Shown one piece after another: positions 54,963 to 64,000 of a stretch of DNA of 64,000 bases; position 1 is the stretch's first letter; each line of letters begins with the position of its first letter. The DNA lies in NCBI GenBank assembly GCA_019638275.1, contig JAHBUC010000001.1:682001-746000 (forward strand), in the 5' to 3' direction. This stretch comes from Cyclobacteriaceae bacterium (GTDB taxonomy: Bacteria; Bacteroidota; Bacteroidia; Cytophagales; Cyclobacteriaceae). The position numbers were made by a program, and so were the translations under genes. The notes beneath the pieces are model-generated. The model did no database searches, had not been told where the DNA came from, and worked only from the letters and a program-made list of their open reading frames with translations.

Positions 54963-54970
54963 CAAAACTA
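54963..54970 (-). promoter_or_regulatory. Candidate -7 element for the hybrid regulator gene
   Basis: On the minus strand this reads TAGTTTTG (TAnnTTTG), about 50 bp before the ATG at 54912. No -33 element is evident, and no copy of the operator-like repeat is present here. Confidence 0.35.
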
Positions 54971-55023
54971 CGGATAGTCTTGGGTGGCTTGTGGATGAAT
55001 TTTAATGAGCAGCCGGGAATAAA

Positions 55024-58000
55024 TTATTTCCGCAATGACAAATAACCCGTTTTGGCCGGTCGCCCGCTTTTGAATTCAAGTTTATAGAAGTACGTACCCG
55101 AAGGCAATTCATTTCCATTTTTATTCAGGCCGGTGAATACACGTGTTTGATTATCGTAATTGGAAATTTCAAACACCACATCACCCCAGCGGTTATAAAT
55201 GGTTACACGATTTTGTTGAGTATCAGGAAATAGATTGATGTAGTCAATCTGAAAGAAATCGTTACGCGTATCACCGTTAGGCGAAAAACCTGTGCGCACA
55301 ATTATATCGCCTTCAACCTGAATGGTAAGTTGCTGCTGCGTACATACACCAAACAGGTCGCATACTTCAATAGTGATCCGATCATCACCGGTGAAGAGAA
55401 CGCCACCGTAATTGAGAATAAGTTGGCCCGATGCGTTAATGGAAGCAGAGGCTCCCGCGGAAGTCTGTGTTGTTATTACCCGCAAACTTGCCAGGTCAAG
55501 GTTGTCATCCGGATCACTGAGTAGGGGTGTGAGATCAATGGTAACAACGCCTTCAATGAATAAGCCCGTAACGGTGGCCTCAATAACCGGAGGTTGATTG
55601 CCAATACAAGGTTCGGGTACAACCGTTATGTTGAGAGAAGCAGAAGCCGGACTGGTACAACCCTCGGCATTGGTAACGGTAACAGAATAATTTCCGCTGG
55701 TAGCAGCAGCAATCTGTTGTGTTGTTTCACCTGTCGACCAGGTATATGTTGCAAAACCTGCAGGCGCAGTTAACGTAAGCGTTGCACTGCTGCACACAGT
55801 AACTGCATTGCCGACAGGTGTTATGCTTGAAGTTATTGTTGGTTGTGATGGAACGGAAGACACTGTTGCTGTAACCGAGACACGATTGCTTTCGCAAAAA
55901 GCATCAGCAATGGAAACAAGATAGGTAGTGGTAGTTGTCAGCACCGGTGTGGTGTAGGTTTCGTTTACTTCACCGGCAATGAGCGCAAGTGGTGTTTGTG
56001 TGTACCACCTGTAATTGCCGGGAGCGCCACCGGAGGCTGTGAGCATAACGGAACCCGAGCCGCATGTTGAAGCATCCGTAACACCAGGTGATACAGGCAG
56101 TGTGTTTACAATCAAAGTAGCTGTATTGGTAAAAACATCGGCAGCCTGATCACCTCTAATTAAACACCGATAATCACCCGCTTCCGCAGCGTTTGCATTA
56201 GCTATACTCAACGAGTTCGTGGTGACATTTGAAAATGTTGCATTGTTAGTCAGGTCAACAAATATACTTCCATTGAATTTCTGCCATTGATAGGTGATGT
56301 TGGTGGTGCCGGTGGCTTCGGTGGTCAATGAAGCGCTCGTTCCTTGGCAAACATTGATGGGTGTAAGCGGTTGTGTGGTAATGGAAATAGCGGTTGTAGG
56401 AACTATGTTTTCATATACGAGTAAAAATCCTGCAGTGCGTGTGATGATGATTTCCGGTTTACCGTCAAGATTTAAGTCGCCCGTAGTCAATCCGCGCGGA
56501 GCGGTAACGGTTGTATTAAACGGTGCAGCAAACGAAGCGGCCGTAAGGGCGCCTGTGGTATGAATATTCTTGAAAATTGAGAAACGGTTTCCTGTTTCAC
56601 TAACCGTGATGATCTCCGGCTTGCCGTCACCATCCAGATCGGCTATATGGGCTACGGTAGTGGCGCTGGGGTTGGTGAGGTCGATGCGGTTGAATGAAAA
56701 GTTTCCGGGTGTACTCTGGTTATGGAGAATGGTAAGCAAGGTTGTTGTCGTTCCCGTTGAGTGATAGATCAATAGATCGACCCTGCCATCCGAGTCAAAA
56801 TCTCCAGGATAAACTCTGCCCGGATTATCACCCACGACTATGTCGATTCGTGGGTTGAACAAGGCAGTGTTAACGCGGAACCTTCCGGCATTCGGGAAGA
56901 TGCTGATGTTATCACTGGCCGGGTTGGTCAACGCTACATCCGGAAAGCCATCGTTATCCAGGTCCACAGATGCTACGCCACCACCGGCTGCTGGCTTTGT
57001 GAAGGTAATGTTGCTGCTAAGCGTTCCGAATGCTCCACTATTAACAAAGGTGCCAACATTACTTCGGTTTTCTTGCAGTAGCAACTGTGCACCGCCTCCA
57101 CTTGCGTGGGCCAAGTCATATTTGCCATCCAGATTTAAATCTGCAAAATCAACATTTCCACTTGTAGCTGTATTGATCTCGGTTCCGAAAGTGATTGTTC
57201 CTGGTGTACTCTGATTGGGAAATGACCGTCCGTTAACGCCTACAATATCCAATCGACCATCTCCGTCTATATCTATCAGCTTGGCGTTTGCGGCTGAATT
57301 AGACGTTACTCCGGCAGTTGTGAGCGATGATGAATTGATGCTGCCGCTGGTGTGTGTGTTTCTAAACAAATGAGTAATAAGCCCGCCTCCTTCGGCAATA
57401 ACATCCGGCTTTCCGTCCAGGTCAAGATCACCTACTTCAATATCATAGTTTGCTCCCGATAAGGTGAACTCAACGGGAGGAGCGAAGTGGGTGTTGTTAA
57501 AATCAACCCCGGAAGAAAATGTGGTAACAAAGGGCAAGTGGTACCGGGAGGAAAGTTCACCTTTGCGCACACTTACCGGTGCATAGATTGCCCCAGCGGG
57601 TACGCCTACCGTTAGTTCGGTGGCAGATGCTGTGAGTACGTTTGCCTTCACCGCGCCAAAGTACACGTCATTTTCTGATGCGACTGGTGAAAAATTCGAG
57701 CCGGTGATGGTTACGGTGCTGCCCACCGGGGCGATCAGTGGCGAAACCGTGTTCACGGAAATTACCGGAGCGCTAACATTTTGATTTTCATAAATGGATA
57801 TACGCACAGGTGATGAATTGGTGATACCAGCAATCAATTCAGGTCTTCCATCTCCGTTGAGATCTGCCGCCACCGGTGATGTTGGATATGTTGAATTGCC
57901 ATTTCCTTCGTATTGAAATGCGGGAATAAATGCAGTAGCATCAAACGCTCCACCAGTGTAGATGTTTTCGAAAACGCCCACGTCTGCATTGTCAGACGCA

Positions 58001-59796
58001 ATAATATCGGGTTTTCCATCTCCGTTAATGTCTGCGATCGACATGCCACCATAAGTGCTCAAATCTCCGGTAAGTAGAATCTGGGTATCAAAATCGTTGA
58101 TGGCCAGTGCTCCGCCTGAGTTGCTATTCAATCGAATGTACACATTAGCGTTCCCGGATAGTTTCCAGGCGATGTCATTCAATCCATCCAGATTGAAATC
58201 GGCTATTGTAAGTCCACGGTTGTATTGTCCGGTAACGATCGTTCCCAGATTGACGAGTGAAATCGTACCGGGGATGGAGGTGTTGTGGAGAATTGTGTAG
58301 CGGTCGCCAAAACCATGACTGACGAGCAATTCAGGTTTGCCATCATTGTCCAGATCTCCCGCGGTCACTCCAGCACCGGCATCCAGTGTTGTTCCGCCAA
58401 AGTAACTTACAGTTGAGGCGAATAAGATGTCTCCGGGAGAACTGATGTTTTGCACAATCCAAAAATCGACTGCCACGCTACCATTTCCATGTTGTCCAAT
58501 CAAGTCAGGTCGCCCGTCTCCATCAATATCAATCACGTTAGATAAATACCCGGAGTTAGACATCGACCATGTTTCCGGAGATTCAAAAGCAATATTGCCC
58601 GGAGTACTTATGTTGCGAAAAGTGACGAAAGTTGAACCGTTGGCCGCGACAATATCTTGATTGCCATCGCCATCAATATCAACAATGTGTAGCCCACTTG
58701 AAGCCCCTCCGCCAGTCAGGGTTATTTTGGAACTGAACGAGGCCGTGCTGATCAAGCCACCTGCACCCAGGTTTCTGAAAATGGAAACCGATGCCGGAGT
58801 TTGTTCCGCTACAATGAGATCATTCCACCCATCGCCATCCAAATCTGCCGCACGAATTCCATTTACATCATTGCCAGCGGTTGCGTCCAGCAAAAAATTA
58901 GCATTTGATTTAAAAGAAGCAGGAATGATGCGTCCGCCACCTGTAAACGTAGGTACAAAAGGTTCTTTGCTTAACGTTGACAAGCCGGTAACTTTATTGA
59001 TAACGGTAATGTGTCCGTATCGCGCTCCTTGAGGAACAGCAACAATTAGTTGCGTGGCACTTGCTGATGAAACTGTGGCGGCAACACCTGAAAAGTAGAC
59101 AGCGTTGTTGGTGGGAGTGGCGTCAAAACCGGAACCGTCAATAACCATGTTTGTACCTGGGTTTCCGGAAGTGACCGACAAAGATGAAACCGCGGGTGCT
59201 GTAAGGAGCGCATTCTGTTCAATAATAACGTTGTCCAGCCCGGATGTATAGGTAGCATTGGTGGCATAGGTACCCCTGATTGAAATAGCTGTTACGTTGG
59301 TGAGCACTTGAATGATCTGAGCACGCTTAGCAGGACTGCCTGAAGTAGATGACCAAAGCCATCCACCCGTTTCATCAAGTTTAACCGAGTATGAACTCCA
59401 GGAAGGGGCTTGGGCTGGTTTTACAGGAAGTTGATAAATTAATACACTGCCACTTCGTTCAATACGAATTTCAGGTATCCCCGGGTTTGATCCGGTGCCA
59501 GCAATGGATTGTTGCAGGTCAAATTTCAAATCCTTGCCAAGTGAACGCACCACCAGGTTTCCTAGAAATTTAGAAGGAGCAAACCATGACTCTGTGGTCG
59601 TTGAAATGGAAGAAGAATAGGTTGCCGAAGCATAGCCTCCCGGATTGCCATTGCTGGGATTATGGGTTACAGCTATTGGAGTGACTCCATCTAAAAAGGT
59701 CCACCCATCGGCATCGGTATCAAACGTGCTGGTGATTTGGGCATAACACAATTTACCGAACATGATCAAGAAAAAAAGGGTTATCAGACGTACCAT
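55024..59796 (-). CDS. Giant T9SS cargo protein with laminin-B, TIG, FG-GAP and Ig-like domains
   Basis: The 1590-residue protein has a signal peptide (1-19, CYA before QITS), a laminin-B-like domain (about 20-195; WFAPSKFLGNL, then GLDNVIIEQ), TIG (200-290), FG-GAP repeats (300-680), a second TIG (690-775), more FG-GAP repeats (780-1130) and an Ig domain (about 1150-1235). A CHU_C-type Ig domain, two further beta domains and a type B T9SS sorting domain at the end complete it. It should be exported by the type IX system and stay on the surface or be released. The last ~200 residues are nearly identical to those of the protein ending at 46827, so the two are recent duplicates. Confidence 0.9.
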   Translation of the reverse strand: MVRLITLFFLIMFGKLCYAQITSTFDTDADGWTFLDGVTPIAVTHNPSNGNPGGYASATYSSSISTTTESWFAPSKFLGNLVVRSLGKDLKFDLQQSIAGTGSNPGIPEIRIERSGSVLIYQLPVKPAQAPSWSSYSVKLDETGGWLWSSTSGSPAKRAQIIQVLTNVTAISIRGTYATNATYTSGLDNVIIEQNALLTAPAVSSLSVTSGNPGTNMVIDGSGFDATPTNNAVYFSGVAATVSSASATQLIVAVPQGARYGHITVINKVTGLSTLSKEPFVPTFTGGGRIIPASFKSNANFLLDATAGNDVNGIRAADLDGDGWNDLIVAEQTPASVSIFRNLGAGGLISTASFSSKITLTGGGASSGLHIVDIDGDGNQDIVAANGSTFVTFRNISTPGNIAFESPETWSMSNSGYLSNVIDIDGDGRPDLIGQHGNGSVAVDFWIVQNISSPGDILFASTVSYFGGTTLDAGAGVTAGDLDNDGKPELLVSHGFGDRYTILHNTSIPGTISLVNLGTIVTGQYNRGLTIADFNLDGLNDIAWKLSGNANVYIRLNSNSGGALAINDFDTQILLTGDLSTYGGMSIADINGDGKPDIIASDNADVGVFENIYTGGAFDATAFIPAFQYEGNGNSTYPTSPVAADLNGDGRPELIAGITNSSPVRISIYENQNVSAPVISVNTVSPLIAPVGSTVTITGSNFSPVASENDVYFGAVKANVLTASATELTVGVPAGAIYAPVSVRKGELSSRYHLPFVTTFSSGVDFNNTHFAPPVEFTLSGANYDIEVGDLDLDGKPDVIAEGGGLITHLFRNTHTSGSINSSSLTTAGVTSNSAANAKLIDIDGDGRLDIVGVNGRSFPNQSTPGTITFGTEINTATSGNVDFADLNLDGKYDLAHASGGGAQLLLQENRSNVGTFVNSGAFGTLSSNITFTKPAAGGGVASVDLDNDGFPDVALTNPASDNISIFPNAGRFRVNTALFNPRIDIVVGDNPGRVYPGDFDSDGRVDLLIYHSTGTTTTLLTILHNQSTPGNFSFNRIDLTNPSATTVAHIADLDGDGKPEIITVSETGNRFSIFKNIHTTGALTAASFAAPFNTTVTAPRGLTTGDLNLDGKPEIIITRTAGFLLVYENIVPTTAISITTQPLTPINVCQGTSASLTTEATGTTNITYQWQKFNGSIFVDLTNNATFSNVTTNSLSIANANAAEAGDYRCLIRGDQAADVFTNTATLIVNTLPVSPGVTDASTCGSGSVMLTASGGAPGNYRWYTQTPLALIAGEVNETYTTPVLTTTTTYLVSIADAFCESNRVSVTATVSSVPSQPTITSSITPVGNAVTVCSSATLTLTAPAGFATYTWSTGETTQQIAAATSGNYSVTVTNAEGCTSPASASLNITVVPEPCIGNQPPVIEATVTGLFIEGVVTIDLTPLLSDPDDNLDLASLRVITTQTSAGASASINASGQLILNYGGVLFTGDDRITIEVCDLFGVCTQQQLTIQVEGDIIVRTGFSPNGDTRNDFFQIDYINLFPDTQQNRVTIYNRWGDVVFEISNYDNQTRVFTGLNKNGNELPSGTYFYKLEFKSGRPAKTGYLSLRK

Positions 59797-59809
59797 AGGG
59801 GCGGGTTAA

Positions 59810-59826
59810 CGTAATTGAAAATTACG
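59810..59826. repeat. Short palindrome before the giant cargo gene
   Basis: CGTAATT (59810-59816) and AATTACG (59820-59826) are perfect complements around a three-base loop. It lies 14 bp upstream of the ATG at 59796 in the presumed leader. It does not match the operator-like elements at 46.7 and 51.9 kb. Confidence 0.45.
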
Positions 59827-59911
59827 GGAAAAAGCGCTGAGCTGAAAATACCCTAATGATGTGAGAAGATTGTCTGGAATTTCCCGGTCAGTCTAAGCCA
59901 AATGAGACTTT

Positions 59912-60652
59912 TTATTTTTGGAGTAAATCCACAAGCTCTCTTCCGATCTCAGTTTCTGCTACAAAAAAACTCAAGGCAGTAAATCCCCAATACAACACAA
60001 AACATATCCACGATACCGGATAGATTTTTTTGTAGGTACGATAGTCGTGCACCAGTAGACTAACAGTAAGGCCAAGTAAGAGGCCAACAGAGGTCGCGAG
60101 TCCTAAAACGGGTATTGTTAAATTGCCAATAATTCCGCCAAGTCTGAATGTGGCTGCGAAAAGATACACAATGCCTGTGTAGAGCATCAAGCGCTTGTGG
60201 ATGTGAGGGGTGTTTCGTTTAAGGATGCCTGTAAGGACAAAGACCACAAACAAGGTACTCATGAAGATGTCCAGCCACAGAATCTGTAACAGGTTAGGCT
60301 CCAGTTCTTCCACAGTTGAATGGGTTTGTTGTGCCAGGGCCTCCATCCGATCGGGGAAAAGGGAAATGACCCAAACTGTGGATGCGATGACCAGCACCGC
60401 CCCCACAGCTCCAAACCATCCTGACTTTCGATGTGTTGAAATAGCTTTTACCTTAATCCATCGCGCCTGTACAACCAAAAAGATATACCATACGGTTAGA
60501 ATGACACCGTGTATAATGTGTGGAGTAGGTAAGCCATTTGGATAGAAGGGTTGATCAGCGATTAAAGGCTTAAAATAAAAGCTGGGCGCAAAACCAAGAA
60601 ATACCAACGCAAGAAGAACAGTATGCATGAAATAAAAAAAGTTTTTTGTCAT
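59912..60652 (-). CDS. Polytopic membrane protein of unknown function
   Basis: With the start at 60652 the protein has 246 residues and about seven hydrophobic helices. Several histidines lie at helix ends (THRKSGWFG, PTPHIIHG, HIHKRLMLYTG), a pattern reminiscent of DUF2306/cytochrome b561-like haem-membrane proteins, but I cannot confirm it. A frame to 60691 adds a polar 13-residue extension that is less likely. It stands between two cargo genes on the same strand, with 115- and 126-bp gaps, and may be unrelated to them. Confidence 0.7.
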   Translation of the reverse strand: MTKNFFYFMHTVLLALVFLGFAPSFYFKPLIADQPFYPNGLPTPHIIHGVILTVWYIFLVVQARWIKVKAISTHRKSGWFGAVGAVLVIASTVWVISLFPDRMEALAQQTHSTVEELEPNLLQILWLDIFMSTLFVVFVLTGILKRNTPHIHKRLMLYTGIVYLFAATFRLGGIIGNLTIPVLGLATSVGLLLGLTVSLLVHDYRTYKKIYPVSWICFVLYWGFTALSFFVAETEIGRELVDLLQK

Positions 60653-60817
60653 GATTACCTGGTTTGTTGATTTTCTCAATCGCTGAGACAAAGTATTTAT
60701 AAAGAGAATCCATATCCCCTTCAGGAATTTACTGTAGTGGCTGAATCTCTATCAGATCAAATCTATTTTTTTACAGCTTAAAAAAATATCACATAAAGAT
60801 GCGATAGCTCTTGAAGT

Positions 60818-63778
60818 CTAACGTTTCAATGACAAGTAGCCGACTTGTGTAGGTCGACCACTAAAGAATTCTATTTTAAAGAAGTATGTTCCGGCTGGCA
60901 GATCAGTATTGTTTTTCGATCTGCCTTCAAAATAAACCGTAAGGTTATCGTAATTCCTGCCCTCCCATACCAAATCACCCCAACGATTATAAATGCTCAC
61001 CCGGTTTTCACGGGTGTCATCAAATTTTTCAATATGATTGATAAGAAAGATATCATTTCGGGTATCGCCATTTGGTGAAATAGCGTTGAAGACGTCTATA
61101 TCACCCACCACCTCCAATGAAAGTACTTGTTGGGTGCAGGCAGCAAAAATATCACATACTTGTATGGTAATGTTTTCAGTTCCGGTAAACGCAATACCCT
61201 GATAGTTAATGATCAGGTTAAAGTTAGCATCAATGGTGGCCGTTGCTCCGCTTGAGGGCTGACCGATTATGGCTAAGGTAGAAAAGTCTACATTGTCATT
61301 AGCGTCACTGATCAGGTCAACCAGGTTAATGGTAATGATTCCGCCTATGGCTGTAGCTGAGCTTACAGGTGCAATGGCCGGAGGTTCATTGTCGCAACCT
61401 GGTGTTGCAATGGTGGCCACTGCTGGTGTGCGGGTGCTCTCACACGGTCCGTTATTAATGGCAACATAATAGGTAGTTGTAACAGATAAAACGGGAGTAA
61501 TGAATGCATTGTTCGTTTCTCCAGCCAAAGCCGTTCCGCCCGAAGGAACGGTATACCATCTATACTGCCCATTTGTGCCTCCTGATGCGCTTAGGGTTAC
61601 GCTTCCGGGTAAGCAAGACTCAGCACCTGTTGTAGTGGGTGCAGTTGGCAATGTGTTGATTGTTGCAATTACTGGTGTACGTGTACTTTCGCATGTTCCA
61701 TTGTTAATCGCGACATGGTACGTTGTTGTTGTGCTTAGTGAAGGAGTGGTATAGGTATTGTTTGTTTGCCCGGTAATGGCGGTTCCTCCAGAAGCTACTG
61801 GATACCACCTGTACTGTCCAGCTGCACCACCCGCAGCAGAAAGAGTCACAGTTCCCGTTCCGCAGCGTGCAGCATCCGTTGTTGTTGGTGCTGCGGGTAT
61901 TGTATTGATGGTAGCTGTTACCGTAGCGCGCGGGCCTTCACAAAGTCCATTGTTTAAGGCAACATAATATGTTGTTGTGATGGTCAGAGATGGTGTAGTG
62001 TATGTGCTGTTTGTTTGTCCAGCAATGGCTGTTCCACCAGTTGGCACCGTGTACCAGCGATACTGTCCGGCAGCGCCTCCAGCTGCTGAGAGTGTAACGG
62101 TTCCAGTACCGCATCGCGAAGCATTTGTTGTTGTTGGTGTTGCCGGGATTGTGTTAATGGTTGCAGTTACGGCAGTACGGGTGCTTTCGCAAGTGCCATT
62201 GTTTATGGCAACATAATATGTGGTTGTTGCAGCTATTGAAGGTGTGGTGTACGTATTATTGGTTTGTCCGGCAATGGCTGTTCCACCGGTTGGTACCGAG
62301 TACCAGCGGTATTGTCCGGCAGCGCCTCCTGCAGCAGAGAGTGTTACCGTACCTGTTCCGCAGCGTGCAGCGTCCGTTGTTGTGGGTGCTGCGGGTATTG
62401 TATTTATGGTGGCCGTTACCGGAGAACGCGTGCCCTCACAAAATCCGTTGTTGATGGAAACGTAATATGTTGTTGTAATCGCTAAAGATGGAGTAGTGTA
62501 TGTGCTGTTTGTTTGCCCGGCAATGGCTGTTCCACCCGTTGGCACGGTGTACCACCGGTACTGACCTGCTGCACCACCAGCCGCAGTGAGTGTAACGGTT
62601 CCGGTTCCGCATCGCGAAGCTGCTGTAGTTGTTGGTGCTGCCGGAATTGTGTTAATGGTTGCCGTTACGGCTGTGCGTGTACTTTCACAAGTGCCGTTGT
62701 TTATCGCAACATAATAGGTAGTTGTAGCTGCTATTGAAGGTGTGGTGTACGTATTATTGGTTTGCCCGGCAATAGCCGTTCCACCCGTTGGCACGGTATA
62801 CCACCGATATTGTCCGGCAGCCCCACCGGCAGCCGATAGGGTTACAGTTCCGGTTCCGCAACGGGACGCACCTGTAGTAGTTGGTGCTGCAGTGAAGTTA
62901 ATAGTGAGTGTTGCTGAATTAGTTATTGCATCAACCACGTTAATTCCTGAAATACGGCACCGGTAATTGCCAGCACCAAAATTTCCTGTAGTGTTAATGG
63001 TAAGGGTTGCTGTGGTGGCTCCACTGTATCCACCGGTGTTTGTAACATTTGCCCAAACCGAGGGACTGCTTTCAATCTCCCATTGATACGTGATGGTTGG
63101 ATTACCGGATGCAGCCGTTGTAAGGGTTGTGATGGCACCACTGCAAACTGTTGAATTTGTTGGTTGGGTATTAATAATTATTGGAGGTGTCATGCTTACA
63201 TTATCCAGTCGGCTCGTTACGTTAGCATCGCGATATAATCCACGTATTTCAAGCGTGGCCAAGTCAGTAAGAATGCTTTGAATCTGCACTTCAGTAGCAG
63301 CAGCACCGGTTGGGCTATTGGTTGTTTTCCAATAACCTAAGTTGTTATTCAGCACAACTGAGTAGGTTGCCCACGAAGGGGCTGCAGGAGGTTGGTTAGA
63401 TGTTGGCGGAAAATAATACAGTACAATACCCAGATTATTGGCTATAGTTACCTCAGCATATTGATTAGGCGCACCAGTAGTACTTTGCTGAACATCGTAC
63501 CTTAATGTTCCATTGTAATACGTACTTCGGTTCCCCAGATACGCGGTAGGGGCCACGAAATTAAAGGGAACATATAAGCTGCCTGCACCCAGATTAATAA
63601 CAAAGGGAGAACCGAATACAAAACCTCCAGGATTACCACCGGTTCCGTTGTAGCCAATCGTTCCGTCAGCATCGTTTGGTGTAGTCCAGCCTAGAGCATT
63701 TGCATTGAACGTACTGCTGATTTGAGCCTGAGCAACGAAGCTGATAAGAAAAAATACAGGCAGCAGGAGGTATCGCAT
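60818..63778 (-). CDS. T9SS cargo protein with six tandem CHU_C-type Ig repeats
   Basis: The 986-residue protein has a signal peptide (ends VAQA before QISS), a laminin-B-like domain (about 20-197; APTAYLGNRSTYYNG, then SRLDNVSM) and an Ig-like domain (about 200-296). Six head-to-tail repeats of 83 residues follow (297-794; core GQYRWYTVPTGG and TTTYYVAINNG), then a beta domain and a type B T9SS sorting domain (SPNGDTRNDIF to GYLSLKR). Each repeat has two cysteines, about 57 residues apart, which probably form a disulfide. It is predicted to be a rod-like surface protein. The ATG at 63778 is preferred to the TTG one codon upstream. Confidence 0.9.
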   Translation of the reverse strand: MRYLLLPVFFLISFVAQAQISSTFNANALGWTTPNDADGTIGYNGTGGNPGGFVFGSPFVINLGAGSLYVPFNFVAPTAYLGNRSTYYNGTLRYDVQQSTTGAPNQYAEVTIANNLGIVLYYFPPTSNQPPAAPSWATYSVVLNNNLGYWKTTNSPTGAAATEVQIQSILTDLATLEIRGLYRDANVTSRLDNVSMTPPIIINTQPTNSTVCSGAITTLTTAASGNPTITYQWEIESSPSVWANVTNTGGYSGATTATLTINTTGNFGAGNYRCRISGINVVDAITNSATLTINFTAAPTTTGASRCGTGTVTLSAAGGAAGQYRWYTVPTGGTAIAGQTNNTYTTPSIAATTTYYVAINNGTCESTRTAVTATINTIPAAPTTTAASRCGTGTVTLTAAGGAAGQYRWYTVPTGGTAIAGQTNSTYTTPSLAITTTYYVSINNGFCEGTRSPVTATINTIPAAPTTTDAARCGTGTVTLSAAGGAAGQYRWYSVPTGGTAIAGQTNNTYTTPSIAATTTYYVAINNGTCESTRTAVTATINTIPATPTTTNASRCGTGTVTLSAAGGAAGQYRWYTVPTGGTAIAGQTNSTYTTPSLTITTTYYVALNNGLCEGPRATVTATINTIPAAPTTTDAARCGTGTVTLSAAGGAAGQYRWYPVASGGTAITGQTNNTYTTPSLSTTTTYHVAINNGTCESTRTPVIATINTLPTAPTTTGAESCLPGSVTLSASGGTNGQYRWYTVPSGGTALAGETNNAFITPVLSVTTTYYVAINNGPCESTRTPAVATIATPGCDNEPPAIAPVSSATAIGGIITINLVDLISDANDNVDFSTLAIIGQPSSGATATIDANFNLIINYQGIAFTGTENITIQVCDIFAACTQQVLSLEVVGDIDVFNAISPNGDTRNDIFLINHIEKFDDTRENRVSIYNRWGDLVWEGRNYDNLTVYFEGRSKNNTDLPAGTYFFKIEFFSGRPTQVGYLSLKR
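61397..62890 (-). repeat. Six tandem 249-bp repeats inside the Ig-repeat cargo gene
   Basis: The block is 6 x 249 bp. Units 1 and 3 share the half NNTYTTPSIAATTTYYVAIN and CESTRTAV, while units 2 and 4 share NSTYTTPSL, ITTTYYV and CEG, so the array grew by duplication of a two-unit (498-bp) block. Unit 5 is more diverged, and unit 6 is the most diverged and closes the array. Confidence 0.88.
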
Positions 63779-63855
63779 CAAAATGGGGTTTGAGAAGGAT
63801 AAATTTCGGAAAATTTTATAAGTATACCACGCTAAAACTTGACTTAATAGAACTG

Positions 63856-63990
63856 TCAGCTAAACAGAAATGCAGCCACCCGGCTCCAGACAGGATGAAA
63901 CGGCATGGTATAGAATAGAAAAACTCCCAGACCATGAATGGCCAGTACGGTAATGGTTGGCTGTACTTCTAAGTTTTTCTTTTTATGCAT
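63856..63990 (-). CDS. Possible small membrane protein or C-terminal end of a gene beyond the window
   Basis: A 44-codon frame starts at an ATG at 63990 with a basic N-terminus (MHKKKNLE) and one hydrophobic stretch (TVLAIHGLGVFLFYTM). Codon use looks coding-like. The frame is also open from the ATG to the window edge, so it may be a fragment of a longer protein. I do not recognise it. Confidence 0.3.
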   Translation of the reverse strand: MHKKKNLEVQPTITVLAIHGLGVFLFYTMPFHPVWSRVAAFLFS

Positions 63991-64000
63991 AATTAAAAGC

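Noticed and set aside
61397..62890. Regular repeats that could be taken for a CRISPR array
   Set aside because: The unit is 249 bp, in frame, and encodes Ig-like domains; there are no short repeats with unique spacers.
1..64000. tRNA and rRNA genes
   Set aside because: I looked for the usual TTCGAATC-type arms and CCA ends in the intergenic gaps and found none that fold; matches occur only inside coding regions such as xerD.

Overview
The window reads as chromosomal DNA of a Bacteroidota bacterium, most likely order Cytophagales. The evidence is a type IX secretion (T9SS) gene set and cargo proteins with gliding-type (type B) C-terminal sorting domains, TAnnTTTG-type -7 promoter elements with little visible Shine-Dalgarno signal, families typical of the phylum (DUF3667, DUF5606, DUF6588, TerB-ABC proteins), and a neighbouring ubiE-porT pair. 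I see no rRNA, tRNA, CRISPR array, phage or transposase gene.

Layout. 1-4.7 kb: the end of a surface-polysaccharide region (partial GNAT-type transferase, GT2 glycosyltransferase, DUF3667 membrane protein, a Stealth-type sugar-phosphate transferase) with rsgA on the other strand. 4.8-19.5 kb: mostly housekeeping and envelope genes. These are a DUF6588 protein, a PAS/GAF histidine kinase plus response regulator, an AI-2E-type permease, an enoyl-CoA hydratase, a low-molecular-weight phosphatase, aspartokinase, fructose-bisphosphatase, DUF5606, engB, a PorE-like OmpA protein, ubiE-porT-SDR and an esterase.

19.6-30.8 kb: an 11-kb minus-strand gene train that I consider the most interesting system. 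Its order of transcription is CheR, stand-alone CheB, membrane GAF protein, a Cache-HAMP-GAF-PAS-PAS-PP2C phosphatase (SiaA-like), SiaB-like kinase, SiaC-like phosphoprotein, a TerB-ABC transporter, a lipoprotein of unknown family and a small secreted protein, closed by a hairpin terminator. It looks like a SiaABC partner switch joined to receptor-methylation-type enzymes and an ABC exporter, with no diguanylate cyclase (SiaD) and no CheA/CheW/MCP in view.

31-45.6 kb: metabolic and housekeeping genes (cdd, a saccharopine-dehydrogenase-like protein, PlsC-like acyltransferase, BASS transporter, rnhA, marC, class V aminotransferase, aroQ, xerD, pyrD, an S9 lipoprotein peptidase), two paralogous outer-membrane beta-barrels, a DUF4136 protein and a MITE-like repeat.

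45.9-63.8 kb: a T9SS surface-protein cluster. It holds three large secreted proteins that share an N-terminal laminin-B-like domain, FG-GAP and/or Ig-like repeats and a type B sorting domain. One of them is split by a frameshift at what looks like a fusion junction. A one-piece hybrid two-component regulator with an AraC-type output lies among them, next to a third copy of the beta-barrel family. The barrel gene and the first cargo gene carry nearly identical 37-bp upstream elements at the same distance from a -7 box. I propose that these are operators for the neighbouring regulator.
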